Source: JAVVHH01 sp964657565 (GTDB lineage Bacteria > Pseudomonadota > Alphaproteobacteria > Acetobacterales > Acetobacteraceae). From it: 64,000 nucleotides of DNA. The translations under genes were made by a program, and so were the position numbers. Where the stretch lies: NCBI GenBank assembly GCA_964657565.1, contig CAZZVQ010000009.1:16448-80447 (forward strand). The letters run 5' to 3'. Under the pieces are notes generated by a model. That model was given only the letters and a program-made list of their open reading frames with translations, was not told where the DNA came from and did no database searches. Shown here piece after piece: positions 1 through 8,475 of the stretch (positions within the stretch are counted from its first letter, which is position 1; the number at the start of each line of letters is the position of its first letter).

Positions 1-36
1 CCCATCGCGATCTTCGGAAAATCAATCATCATCTGA
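1..36 (+). CDS. 3' end of an upstream phage gene (partial)
   Basis: Frame 1 is open from the window edge for eleven codons (PIAIFGKSIII) to a TGA at 34-36, 9 bp before the ATG of the tail-fibre gene. It is probably the tail end of the preceding prophage structural gene. Nothing can be said about its function. Confidence 0.45.
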   Translation, partial: PIAIFGKSIII

Positions 37-45
37 GGGTGCCGC

Positions 46-1533
46 ATGAGCGTGGAACTATTAGACCTGCCGGACCTACCGGCAGGATCGGCTGCGGCTG
101 CCCGAACGATCGTGGCCGTGCCGGGCGCCGGCACAGCTCCTGCAACGCCCTACAAAGCGCCGCTCACCACCCCCGGGACGCTGCCGATTTGGACAACCTC
201 CACTCGTCCCACGCTCTCGGATGGTCAGGCGGTCATCGGATACAACACGGCAATTCCGCAGCTCGAGGCCGGCATCGGAGTGGGCGGCCTGCAGACGTGG
301 ACGGCTCTCGGTGGAGGCGCCTCCAGCACCGTCCCAGCCTACCCAAACCTGACCGTCACTCCCGGTAACGGGCAGAACACCATTGCATGGACGGATGGTT
401 CGACTGGCGGATCGCCCATCACCGGGCACAAACTATACCGCAGCACGTCGCCCGGCGCAGAGGCGCTGCTTGGCACGATCACGACTGCCAGTCCTTATGT
501 CGATACGGGCCTCACCAACGGCACAGCTTACTATTATCGTCTCAGCGCTACGAACGCGGTCGGCGAGGGTGCGCAGTCGGCCGAGGTCTCGGCCACGCCA
601 GCGCTTCCCGTAGCGTCGCCGGTCAACACCGTCCTGCCGGCAGTCTCCGGCACCGCCCAGCAGGGCCAGACCCTCTCCGTCACGACCGGCACATGGTCAG
701 GCACGCCGACGCCGACTTACGCCTACCAATGGCTTCGCGCGGGCGCGGCCATCTCGGGCGCGACTGGCTCGACCTATCTGCTGGGGTTTGGCGACGTAGG
801 CTCGGCGATCAGCTGCGCCGTCACCGCCACCAACGCGGCCGGGTCGGCGTCGGCCACATCACCCAGCACGGCCACGGTGACCCCGATCGCCGCCACCATC
901 ACCGGCACCGCACCGGCAGGCACAGTCGGCACCGCCTACAGCTACACGTTCACGACAGCCAACTTCGTCGGCGCCATCACCGCAACCGTGGGCAGCGGCA
1001 CGCTCCCGGCCGGGCTCGCGCTGTCCGTCAGCGGCTCGAGCATCGTCCTGTCCGGCACGCCGACTGCGGCGGCGACCTCGAGCTTCACAATCCATGGCGT
1101 GGGCGCGACGAGCGGCACCGCGGACAGCGCGGCGCAGTCCGTCACGATCGCGGCGGCCGTCGTCTCCACGCACGCTCGCTTCGCCCAGGACACGGCAACG
1201 GCCGGCGCCGGCGGCACGGCTGCCGCGCTGTTTGCCTCGATGGCGCAGGTGTCCGGCGCCTCCTCGGATCGCACCGGCACGATCACCACGACGGCCGACC
1301 CGACGAAATACACGTGGGTCGCGGTGACGGCCGCGGCGGCCGGCTCTGGCGTGCGGTTCTTCGACGGCACTGGGTACGGCGGTTTCAACGGCGCGGGGTC
1401 GAGCTCGATCTACACCGGTCCGGATGCCGACCCGACGACCATCCACCAGACCTACACGGACGGGTCCGGCAACACCTGGAACCTCTACCGCTCGAGCGGC
1501 CATTCGGTCGCGCTCACCTTCACGCTCTCGTAA
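46..1533 (+). CDS. Tail-fibre-like protein with Fn3 and Ig-like domains
   Basis: A 495-residue protein rich in Ala, Thr, Gly and Ser. A short N-terminal part (about 1-95) is followed by a fibronectin type III-like domain (about 100-180, with the YYYRLSATNAVGEG strand pattern). Next come an Ig-like domain (about 190-275, YQWLRAGAAISGATGSTY) and a third Ig/cadherin-like module (about 280-365, with the LPAGL and SGTPT motifs of putative-Ig repeats). The C-terminal 125 residues are not recognised. Such modules are common in phage tail fibres and bind surface carbohydrate. It sits 9 bp ahead of a beta-helix protein, which supports a receptor-binding tail module. The ATG follows GAGGGTG. Confidence 0.7.
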   Translation: MSVELLDLPDLPAGSAAAARTIVAVPGAGTAPATPYKAPLTTPGTLPIWTTSTRPTLSDGQAVIGYNTAIPQLEAGIGVGGLQTWTALGGGASSTVPAYPNLTVTPGNGQNTIAWTDGSTGGSPITGHKLYRSTSPGAEALLGTITTASPYVDTGLTNGTAYYYRLSATNAVGEGAQSAEVSATPALPVASPVNTVLPAVSGTAQQGQTLSVTTGTWSGTPTPTYAYQWLRAGAAISGATGSTYLLGFGDVGSAISCAVTATNAAGSASATSPSTATVTPIAATITGTAPAGTVGTAYSYTFTTANFVGAITATVGSGTLPAGLALSVSGSSIVLSGTPTAAATSSFTIHGVGATSGTADSAAQSVTIAAAVVSTHARFAQDTATAGAGGTAAALFASMAQVSGASSDRTGTITTTADPTKYTWVAVTAAAAGSGVRFFDGTGYGGFNGAGSSSIYTGPDADPTTIHQTYTDGSGNTWNLYRSSGHSVALTFTLS

Positions 1534-1542
1534 GGGGTCACC

Positions 1543-4017
1543 ATGTCCACTATCGGATCATCCCTCTCGAAGGGTGAAGACGGCACCGCGCTCATCAACC
1601 CGAGCGTTCTCAATCAGATCGCCGGCCTCCCAAAAGACCTGACCCGCTCGGCCTTCGACGCAGCGGTGACGCAAGAGCGCGCCCGCATCACCAACAACGG
1701 CACCGGCGTGTGGAACAACGGTGAGAAGATAAGCATCCTCGGCGAGCTCGGGACGCGTATCTGGTTTGTCGGAGGCAGCGCCGCCGCCAGTCACGCGCGC
1801 AACGTTTCGTTTCAGGGCAGAACCTACACGCTTGCCGGCGATGCCAACGTGTTCGGGGCAACGAACGGCGCTCCGTCGAGCGGCACCGGCGCCAACGGGG
1901 ACATCATGGTCGATGTCAACGCGGGCCTCTGCTACGGCCCGAAGGCAAACGGCACATGGTCAGGCACTGTGCTTGACACGATCTCGGCTCGTTCGAACGA
2001 TCCGCGATTTGATACCGGCGCGACCGTCAGTCTAGGCAGCGCCCCATATAACGCGCCCCTGGACGGCCAGCCCCACACGATGACCCAGGCGGCCGCGCTG
2101 GCGATGTATCCCAACTGCGGCGCCACCAGGTCGATCGCACAGGATACGGCGGCGTGGCTGCAGGCCGAATACGACATCCGCACGTCGGCAGTTCGGCGCG
2201 GCACCACCGTCATTTGGCTGCCGCCCATGTCCAAGATGGTCGTCACCGAGCAACTTCGCCTCCAAGCTGCGAGCAATGTATGGTTTCACGCCGGTCCCGG
2301 CTGCACCCTTCTTACGGCCGGAACTGGCACTACCCCGGCGATCTCAGTCGAGAACGCGACGAGCCTGGCGCAACCGCTGCGCAACTTCTTCATGCAGGCG
2401 GGCGCTTCTGCCGTCTCCACGCCTGGGGATGCCGGCGGCGTGGCCTGGACAGGTTACACGACGGGCGCGTCCGCGATCCAGTTCGTCAATTGCCAGGGGA
2501 TATTCATCCATAACGTGGCCTGGAGCGGCTACGACGAAGCGATAATTTGGGGCAACCACGTTTTCGGTATCCGCTTCATGTACTGTGCCGGAAGCGGCAA
2601 CAACATAGCGTGGGGTTGGGAAAATCAAGCCTTCGGTCTCGACAGCATGGAGGCCCTTTACTTCATTAGTGGGTCACTCTCCAACAACAACTACGGCTTC
2701 AAATTAGACTCGATTTACGGTCCCAACGAGCAAGGGACCTACTTCCCGCAGGGCGGGTCTGTATTTATTCAGGGCACGTCGATCGACTACAACGTTGTCC
2801 GCCAAGGCGAGTGGGAGAACTCGGTCAACAACTACGCCATTGGGTCCTTGCACATCACGAAGTGCCACATAGAGACCACGGGCGCGTGCTCGGGTAACAC
2901 GCGCGCCCGTGTCCTGAGCAGCGGTCCGCTATTCTTCGTGAACAACGAGCTGGTCGAGAACGACGGCAACTCGCCTCCGTGGTTCGTGGAAGTCGCGGAC
3001 GGCACCCAATGCACGATGATTGGCAACCGGGTGAACTCGACCACGATCGCCTTGATGGGCTCGCCCACGAGCGGCCCCAAGGTGGTGTTCGCCTACGGCA
3101 ACATGATGCAATACATCTATGCCCGGCCGATCGCGATGCTCGATGGAAACGGCACGCTCTGGCAGCCGAACATGGGCGACGGCTGCTCCAGTCAGATCCC
3201 GGACCACGATCCCAACCCGGCGACCGGCTCGGCGTATTACGGTACCACGGACGTTTTCTGTAACTACGGCAGTGCGGGGGACAACTTCACCCTGGACGCG
3301 GGCGGCTGGCCGGCGGGGGCTACGTTCCGCATTTGGTGCATCAGCAACCCCGTCACGATCCGGGTCAAGGCGGGCGCGACGCTCGGGGACATCACCCATT
3401 TTACAGGGCCGTTTGTCCTCTCAACTCCAGGGACGTTCGCCATCGTTCGGGCGCATAGCCCCACAGAGTGGATCATCGTCATGCCGCACATCGTGACGCC
3501 CAACGCGTTCCCGATGAGCTTCGCCGGGGTTTCCGGGGCCGCGCCGACGGGGGTCAAGGCGTTTAGCGGGACCAACGCCGGCACGATCACCTATGACGGC
3601 GCGGGCAACCTCCAAATCCCGGCCGCCGCGTCGGGCGATCTATTGGCGGCCGGCATTGTCCCGGACGGCAAGCTGATCGAGGTCAACTTCGCGGCGGGCA
3701 CTGCCAACCGGGCTTTTGCGATGCGCACACGGGTCCAGAGCGATGGCTCCTGCATCTTCATTTACTGCGCCAGCGGTAAGTTGAATTGCGCCACGCTCGC
3801 GCCCAATGGCGCCGGCAGCAACTTCGACATCAACACGGTCCTGGACCCCAGCACGATCAACAGCTTCGGTTTCAGCGGCGATGGCGGCGTGATCCACGTG
3901 TTCATCAACGGCGCACAGTTTCACGACTTCAACGTGAGCATCGGATCGGCTGGATACTTGGGTTTTGCTGGCAACAACGGCGCCACGACGTTGATCTCTA
4001 CGATCAAGATCACCTAG
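1543..4017 (+). CDS. Phage tail-spike-like beta-helix protein
   Basis: An 824-residue protein. The N-terminal 200 residues look like an adaptor, and the central part (about 230-560) is rich in the short Asn/Gly/Val turns typical of right-handed parallel beta-helices (for example FVNCQGIFIHNVAWSGY). The C-terminal 200 residues resemble a beta-sandwich carbohydrate-binding domain. Parallel beta-helices of this type in tails are commonly spikes, some of them polysaccharide depolymerases. No catalytic residues can be assigned by eye. The gene begins 9 bp after the tail-fibre gene, and its stop overlaps the GTG of the next gene by one base. Confidence 0.65.
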   Translation: MSTIGSSLSKGEDGTALINPSVLNQIAGLPKDLTRSAFDAAVTQERARITNNGTGVWNNGEKISILGELGTRIWFVGGSAAASHARNVSFQGRTYTLAGDANVFGATNGAPSSGTGANGDIMVDVNAGLCYGPKANGTWSGTVLDTISARSNDPRFDTGATVSLGSAPYNAPLDGQPHTMTQAAALAMYPNCGATRSIAQDTAAWLQAEYDIRTSAVRRGTTVIWLPPMSKMVVTEQLRLQAASNVWFHAGPGCTLLTAGTGTTPAISVENATSLAQPLRNFFMQAGASAVSTPGDAGGVAWTGYTTGASAIQFVNCQGIFIHNVAWSGYDEAIIWGNHVFGIRFMYCAGSGNNIAWGWENQAFGLDSMEALYFISGSLSNNNYGFKLDSIYGPNEQGTYFPQGGSVFIQGTSIDYNVVRQGEWENSVNNYAIGSLHITKCHIETTGACSGNTRARVLSSGPLFFVNNELVENDGNSPPWFVEVADGTQCTMIGNRVNSTTIALMGSPTSGPKVVFAYGNMMQYIYARPIAMLDGNGTLWQPNMGDGCSSQIPDHDPNPATGSAYYGTTDVFCNYGSAGDNFTLDAGGWPAGATFRIWCISNPVTIRVKAGATLGDITHFTGPFVLSTPGTFAIVRAHSPTEWIIVMPHIVTPNAFPMSFAGVSGAAPTGVKAFSGTNAGTITYDGAGNLQIPAAASGDLLAAGIVPDGKLIEVNFAAGTANRAFAMRTRVQSDGSCIFIYCASGKLNCATLAPNGAGSNFDINTVLDPSTINSFGFSGDGGVIHVFINGAQFHDFNVSIGSAGYLGFAGNNGATTLISTIKIT

Positions 4018-4550
4018 TGCCCGAGGAGGCCGACCTGTCCCCCACCATTCCCGGCGTCATCGACGCCCTTCGCAATCTCGTCCGCGCGGTATTCCGCATG
4101 GGCGTCGATCCCCTGCTGGCAGGGCTCAGCCAGCAACTCACCGAAATCCACGCGGAGATCAGGACCATGTCCACCAAGACCGACGACGCCATCGCCAACC
4201 TCAAGACCGACGTGCAGGCGCAGACCACCGTCATCACCAGCGTCAGCACGTTCATCGCCGGCCTCTCCACGCAGCTCGCCACCGCCCTCGCCAGCGCCAA
4301 GGACGCCGGCGCCACCGACGAGCAGCTCGCCGAGCTGACCGACCTCGATGCTTCAGTGAAGGCCAACAACGCAGCGTTGGCTGCCGCGGTCGCAGCCGGA
4401 ACCCCCGCCGCCGCAGATGCCTCAGGAGCGGCCACCGGTGGCGCCACGCAGAGCAATGCCGCTTCGGCGGGTTCGGATGCCGGGACCACCGCTACGGCCG
4501 CCCAGGCTGCCGACCCGAACGCCCCGACCGGTCAGCAGACCATCATCTAA
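4017..4550 (+). CDS. Phage structural/accessory protein with helical N-terminus and Ala-rich tail
   Basis: The frame is open further upstream, but the sensible start is the GTG at 4017, which shares its G with the TAG of the tail-spike gene; an ATG at 4098 is the alternative. From 4017 the protein has 177 residues. It has a helical N-terminal half with heptad-like spacing (LSQQLTEIHAEIRTMSTKTDDAIANL, given here only as a region near residues 38-63). A low-complexity Ala/Gly/Thr tail starts around residue 125. The family is not recognised. Its position between tail and lysis genes suggests a virion-associated protein. Confidence 0.55.
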   Translation: MPEEADLSPTIPGVIDALRNLVRAVFRMGVDPLLAGLSQQLTEIHAEIRTMSTKTDDAIANLKTDVQAQTTVITSVSTFIAGLSTQLATALASAKDAGATDEQLAELTDLDASVKANNAALAAAVAAGTPAAADASGAATGGATQSNAASAGSDAGTTATAAQAADPNAPTGQQTII

Positions 4551-4562
4551 CCCACAAGAGGC

Positions 4563-4586
4563 GCGCCCGGGCCTCGGCTCGGGCGC
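4563..4586 (+). other. GC-rich hairpin between phage genes
   Basis: GCGCCCG (4563-4569) and CGGGCGC (4580-4586) form a perfect 7-bp stem around a 10-nt loop, in the 48-bp gap before the ATG at 4599. There is no T-run after it, so it is not a classical terminator. It could attenuate transcription or stabilise the message. The following gene has its own GGAGG ribosome site just downstream of the stem. Confidence 0.45.
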
Positions 4587-4598
4587 CACGGAGGCCAC

Positions 4599-4838
4599 AT
4601 GGCCATCATCACGCTCAAACCGATCACGCGGATCATCCTGCAGACGGCCAACGGATACTATTCGCTGCCGTGGGATGGGACGGCGGCCGTCCGCATCGGG
4701 CCTGGCGAAGGGATCGGCACCGCCTCGCACGGCGACAACATCTACTCGCTCGTCGCGGCCGACCCGACCGTTGCCGGCACCGCGCCCCCAGCCTCCGCCG
4801 ATCAACCCTACAACCCTGACGCAGGAGCTTTGACCTGA
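4599..4838 (+). CDS. Small phage protein of unknown function
   Basis: A 79-residue protein with a clear ribosome binding site (ACGGAGGCC) ahead of the ATG. The sequence is compact and beta-rich (ITRIILQTANGYYSLPWDG) and ends in a proline-rich tail. Its stop overlaps the ATG of the next gene (ATGA), so the two are translationally coupled. No family is recognised. By position in the tail module it is probably a small virion or tail-assembly protein. Confidence 0.55.
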   Translation: MAIITLKPITRIILQTANGYYSLPWDGTAAVRIGPGEGIGTASHGDNIYSLVAADPTVAGTAPPASADQPYNPDAGALT

Positions 4839-6388
4839 TGCGCCTCGCCCTCGCCGCCTTCGCGGCTCTATCCCTGGCCGGCCCGGCCGTCGCACAGACG
4901 GTGCCGACCTGCGCCCAGGCCGATATCGCCTGCCGCGTGCAGCACAATGACACCGTCACGCTCGGCACGAAGCTGGACACGCTCCACACGGACATCCAGG
5001 CGCTGATCAAGCAGCTGCAGAGCGCGCCCGTCGCGACCGGCTCGACCTCGAGCGGCGCCACCAGCGCGCCCGCGACCAGTGACGCCAAATACTTCCCCGC
5101 CGAACCCGGCAATGCCGCATTCCCAAGCCCCGAGAACAGCAGCATCATCCGCCTCGGTTCGGCGATCTCCGGCCGGCCATACCTGCGCGATGACGCCGGC
5201 AACGTTCATCAAATGGTCCAAGCGGCCGGTGCGGCCACGAACGGCTATCTCATCAACGGCAATCCGGCGCTCGGCGGCGGCTCGGACCAGGCGCCCATCA
5301 CCAAGCTAGTGGTTCGTCAGGGTAAGGTGTTCTCGACCGCAGCCGGCGGGCAGACCCAGCAATTCAACTTCGGGATGGGCGGCCTCTATAATGCCGCCCT
5401 GCCAGATGCGTTTTCGACGGATGCGAGCGGAGCAACCACGTCCACCGTGGCCACCAGCAGCGTCACCATGCCGTCTAAGCCGGCCCGCGCCGCCATCGCT
5501 CCCGGATCGACCGGCAAGATCCTCAAGGTGTGTGCGACCGGCTGCGCCTATCCCACACTCTCGGCCGCGATCGCCGCTGCCGCCAACGGCGACACCGTCG
5601 ATCTCGGGCCCGGCACCTACAAGGAAGCGCCGCCAGCCATCGCCGTCTCGCTCAAGATGATCTGGGAGGCCGGCGCGGTCCTCGATCTGACCGGCCTCAC
5701 CGGCAGCCTGGCCCACGGCAAGGGCGCGATCGTGCCGATGTCGGACCTCCTGCTAGTCAATCCGGTCATCACCGGCACCGCGATGGATCAGGGGTCGGCG
5801 CAGGGCACCGCGGCGATCCGACCGGAGACCGGATCCAATTACATCGACGTGCAGGGTGGCGAGCTCTACGGCAACCAGAACGGCATCGCCGGCGGCGACG
5901 TGCCGGTCGTGCTGACCGTGACCGACACCAAGCTGCACGATAACGGCCTCGGCGACGGCTATACGCACAACATCTACATGTCGCACGGGACGCTCTCGGT
6001 CACCCTGAACAACGTGCAGTCCACCAACCCCAATGGCGGCCACGCGGCCAAGATCCGGGCCTTCGAGCTGGCGATCACCGGCGGTACCTATGAGGCGTTC
6101 TCCGCTGCGTCGATCGACGTCCCCGACGGCACGGTGGCGGCGGCGATCATCGACGGGGCGACGATCATCAAGAAGGCCGGCGCCTACAACCACACGGTGC
6201 TCGATTACGCGACCGAGGACACGTCGAGCGGCAATGGCGGCTTGGTCCTGCGCAACGTCACGCTCAACCTGGCCTGCGACAGCCCGGCCATCATGGTCGG
6301 TGGCGGATCGGTGGTCACGGTCGAGGCCACGACCAAAGTCGACGGCACCAAGCCGACGGCTCAGGGCGGCACGGTCAAGGGGCTGTAG
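4838..6388 (+). CDS. Exported beta-helix protein of the prophage
   Basis: A 516-residue protein that begins with a good Sec signal peptide (LALAAFAALSLAGPAVAQ, cleavage after AVAQ near residue 20). A Ser/Thr/Ala linker follows, then from about residue 225 a right-handed beta-helix with repeated short strands and Asn turns (TVDLGPGTYKEAP; the NGIAGGDVPVVLTVTDTKLH region). The KVCATGCAYPTLSAAIAAA segment is typical of pectate-lyase-like 'periplasmic copper-binding/beta-helix' proteins. A Sec signal on a tail-module protein is unusual. It may be a phage-encoded, host-exported depolymerase or surface protein rather than a virion part. No catalytic residues can be assigned. Confidence 0.6.
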   Translation: MRLALAAFAALSLAGPAVAQTVPTCAQADIACRVQHNDTVTLGTKLDTLHTDIQALIKQLQSAPVATGSTSSGATSAPATSDAKYFPAEPGNAAFPSPENSSIIRLGSAISGRPYLRDDAGNVHQMVQAAGAATNGYLINGNPALGGGSDQAPITKLVVRQGKVFSTAAGGQTQQFNFGMGGLYNAALPDAFSTDASGATTSTVATSSVTMPSKPARAAIAPGSTGKILKVCATGCAYPTLSAAIAAAANGDTVDLGPGTYKEAPPAIAVSLKMIWEAGAVLDLTGLTGSLAHGKGAIVPMSDLLLVNPVITGTAMDQGSAQGTAAIRPETGSNYIDVQGGELYGNQNGIAGGDVPVVLTVTDTKLHDNGLGDGYTHNIYMSHGTLSVTLNNVQSTNPNGGHAAKIRAFELAITGGTYEAFSAASIDVPDGTVAAAIIDGATIIKKAGAYNHTVLDYATEDTSSGNGGLVLRNVTLNLACDSPAIMVGGGSVVTVEATTKVDGTKPTAQGGTVKGL

Positions 6389-6407
6389 TGAACTGAAGGG
6401 CGCTGCG

Positions 6408-6806
6408 ATGATGTCACCTGCTTACCGCCGCGTGCCGGCCTTCGACGCGCTCAAAGCGATCCATGCCGCGCTGACATTCGTGATGGCCGGGCTCGGCGGC
6501 GTGCTGTTCGCGCCTGGCGATACGTTCTCCAGCAGCACGGCGTGGCGGCTCTTTGTTGAGATCGGCGTCAAGGAGGATCAGCTTGGGATGCTGCTTCTGG
6601 CCATTGCGGTCATCGGCGGCGCCGGTATCGCACCATCGCACGCTTGGATGCGGCGATGGAGCATCCTCGTGCTGGCGACAGCTCACGCCGCCCTAGCCGT
6701 GTCCTTTTTCATCGGCAATCCAGTCGGGGGCGCCGTCGTGCCCTACACGGCATACGCCATTTTGGCGCTCTACACGGTGTCGCGCGAAGCCGGGGGGAGC
6801 CGTTGA
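6408..6806 (+). CDS. Small phage membrane protein, three to four TM segments
   Basis: Tandem ATGs lie at 6408 and 6411; I take the first. The protein is 132 residues with hydrophobic helices at roughly 22-40, 60-78, 86-103 and 108-124 and a basic C-terminus. Its TGA overlaps the ATG of the next membrane protein. Two such small membrane proteins placed before the lysis genes could be lysis accessory or superinfection-exclusion proteins. That is inferred from position only, and the family is not recognised. Confidence 0.55.
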   Translation: MMSPAYRRVPAFDALKAIHAALTFVMAGLGGVLFAPGDTFSSSTAWRLFVEIGVKEDQLGMLLLAIAVIGGAGIAPSHAWMRRWSILVLATAHAALAVSFFIGNPVGGAVVPYTAYAILALYTVSREAGGSR

Positions 6807-7258
6807 TGGTGCACATTCGCCAATGGGCCTCGCGATTCATCCTGCTCCCCCTGCGCTTGTTCTTCTCGCGTCAAGTCGGGTTGGCGGAGCTGATCTCCGG
6901 TCTCGCGACGTTCGGGTGGGGTTGGACCATGGTCTACACGGACCCGTTCCCGACATGGCGCTCGCTCGACTATCTGCTTCGTTTCTGGGACAGCGACGCC
7001 TGGGGCTGGATCGATATGATCTTCGGCCTTGGACAGCTTTTCGCCTTTGGTCTGATTGACAACCGCTGGCATCGGCCATGGTTGCGGTTCGGCGCCGCGG
7101 TCGTGCTGTGCGTGATTTGGGGTTTCAACACGATCAGCATGTTGTCACCTCCCACCCCCTGCCCGCCTTGGGCGTGGCCCGTCGCCGCGCTGTGGTTTGC
7201 CAATTTCTATCTCATCATCCGGATTTCGTTTGTGCGCTGCGCACCCGCGGCTTCATGA
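6806..7258 (+). CDS. Small phage membrane protein
   Basis: A 150-residue protein with four hydrophobic helices, rich in Trp (FGWGWTMVY, WGWIDMIFGLGQLFAFGLI) and with a short basic N-terminus. The ATG overlaps the TGA of the preceding membrane protein, and the stop overlaps the next ATG by 4 bp. All three are therefore one translationally coupled set. It is similar in size and architecture to small membrane proteins just upstream of endolysins in alphaproteobacterial prophages. The exact role is unknown. Confidence 0.55.
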   Translation: MVHIRQWASRFILLPLRLFFSRQVGLAELISGLATFGWGWTMVYTDPFPTWRSLDYLLRFWDSDAWGWIDMIFGLGQLFAFGLIDNRWHRPWLRFGAAVVLCVIWGFNTISMLSPPTPCPPWAWPVAALWFANFYLIIRISFVRCAPAAS

Positions 7259-7776
7259 CCGAACAGTCTTGGCTGCAGTCGCTTGGCCTCGACACCATTC
7301 AGCGCGCCCTGATCCCGCTCGGAACAGCGGCAGGGGCGGTTTGGACTGCTTGGAAATTCAGTGCGGAGCGGCAAGACAAACGCGAAATCGTCGTTGAAAC
7401 CAGAGAGGAACAGCAGCGGCGCGAGCTTGATGAGCGGCAAGCGGCCATGTCCAAGCGCGACGCCGAGGCCATGGTGTGGGTGCGCGACGAGGCGGAGCGC
7501 TACCGCAAGCGGCTGATCGAGGTCGAGGCCGAGCGAGACGAGGCCTATCATTCCGCGGATGCGGCGTGGGACATCGCCCGTGCCTGGAAAGAGCGGTCGC
7601 ATCAAATCAAGCATGATCTAGACAATGCCAGGACGATGGTGAACGCAGCACTTATTCAGCGCGGAACAGAGCCCAGAGCCTGGCCGGATGAACAGCTGCC
7701 TCCGCTGGACGAGATCCTTGAGGACAACGCGCGTCGCCTCGTTGAGCGGCGGTCGAATCTACGCGCTGCCGACTGA
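7255..7776 (+). CDS. Membrane-anchored coiled-coil phage protein
   Basis: A 173-residue protein. A short amphipathic or membrane-inserted N-terminus (about 10-32, LGLDTIQRALIPLGTAAGAVW) is followed by a long, highly charged coiled coil (about 38-135, rich in Glu, Arg and Lys). The ATG is in a 4-bp overlap with the preceding gene. An N-terminal anchor plus a periplasmic coiled coil close to holin and endolysin genes is the architecture of inner-membrane spanins (Rz). A spanin role is possible but not proven, and a tail or chaperone role cannot be excluded. Confidence 0.5.
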   Translation: MTEQSWLQSLGLDTIQRALIPLGTAAGAVWTAWKFSAERQDKREIVVETREEQQRRELDERQAAMSKRDAEAMVWVRDEAERYRKRLIEVEAERDEAYHSADAAWDIARAWKERSHQIKHDLDNARTMVNAALIQRGTEPRAWPDEQLPPLDEILEDNARRLVERRSNLRAAD

Positions 7777-7780
7777 AGAA

Positions 7781-7795
7781 TACCCGGCCCGGGTA
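7781..7795. repeat. Short inverted repeat before the holin-like gene
   Basis: TACCCG-GCC-CGGGTA is a perfect 6-bp inverted repeat just after the preceding stop and 29 bp before the ATG at 7825. No T-tract follows. It may be an operator or a weak transcript hairpin in the lysis module. Confidence 0.35.
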
Positions 7796-7824
7796 GGGCG
7801 CCCCTCAAAACCTGGAGAAGACCA

Positions 7825-8475
7825 ATGGCAATCCTGTCGGCCACCACGGCTGTCAACGGCGCTGTCGCCGGCGCTCGATCGCTGCCCGGCCTCATCACCA
7901 ATTTGCAGTCGATCGATCCAACCCTAGCCACGCAACTCACGGCCAAGCCGTTACTGGCCAGCAAGAGCCCCTGGGGGACACTGGCGGCCGGCGCCGTCGG
8001 CTGGCTCTCGGCCCGCTATGGCTTGGGTCTCGACGACACCACCACGGCCCTGATCGCCGGCCTGTGCGTCTTGGCGGGGAGCTACGCGATGCGCGCGATC
8101 ACCAAGCAGCCGACCTCCGGACTGGTGACCGTTGTGCCCCCAGCGATCTCCGCAGATGAGGCGCCGATCGCCAAGACCCTCGGCGTGATCGTCCTGCTGG
8201 CGGCCGGCCTATCACTATCAGCGTGCACCACGGCACAACAGGCGGCGACCAGTAAGGCCGTCGCGGACGGCCAACTGTTCTGCGCAAAGGCCACAGGAGC
8301 CGGCCCGCTGGTGGTTGCTCTCGCCAACGCCGATGGCGCACCTGTCACCGTCACGGGCGCTGCCTCGGCGGACGTGGCCGCAGCGTGCCAAGTGATCGGG
8401 GCCATTCCAGTATCGCCGCCTGCTAATCCCGCTGCGGCTCCGGTAGTGGCGGCGTCGGTAAAGGCGGCGCCGTGA
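7825..8475 (+). CDS. Holin-like membrane protein with an internal lipobox-like segment
   Basis: A 216-residue protein following GGAGAAG. Residues about 51-90 carry two closely spaced hydrophobic helices (GTLAAGAVGWLSARYGLGLD; TALIAGLCVLAGSYAMRAI), as in small phage holins. Residues 117-134 then read like a lipoprotein signal ending in the lipobox LSAC with Cys134, followed by an Ala-rich hydrophilic tail. The gene abuts the lysozyme, overlapping its start by 4 bp. It could be a holin with a third helix, or a holin fused in frame with a lipoprotein (outer-membrane spanin-like). No convincing internal ribosome site is seen. Confidence 0.55.
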   Translation: MAILSATTAVNGAVAGARSLPGLITNLQSIDPTLATQLTAKPLLASKSPWGTLAAGAVGWLSARYGLGLDDTTTALIAGLCVLAGSYAMRAITKQPTSGLVTVVPPAISADEAPIAKTLGVIVLLAAGLSLSACTTAQQAATSKAVADGQLFCAKATGAGPLVVALANADGAPVTVTGAASADVAAACQVIGAIPVSPPANPAAAPVVAASVKAAP

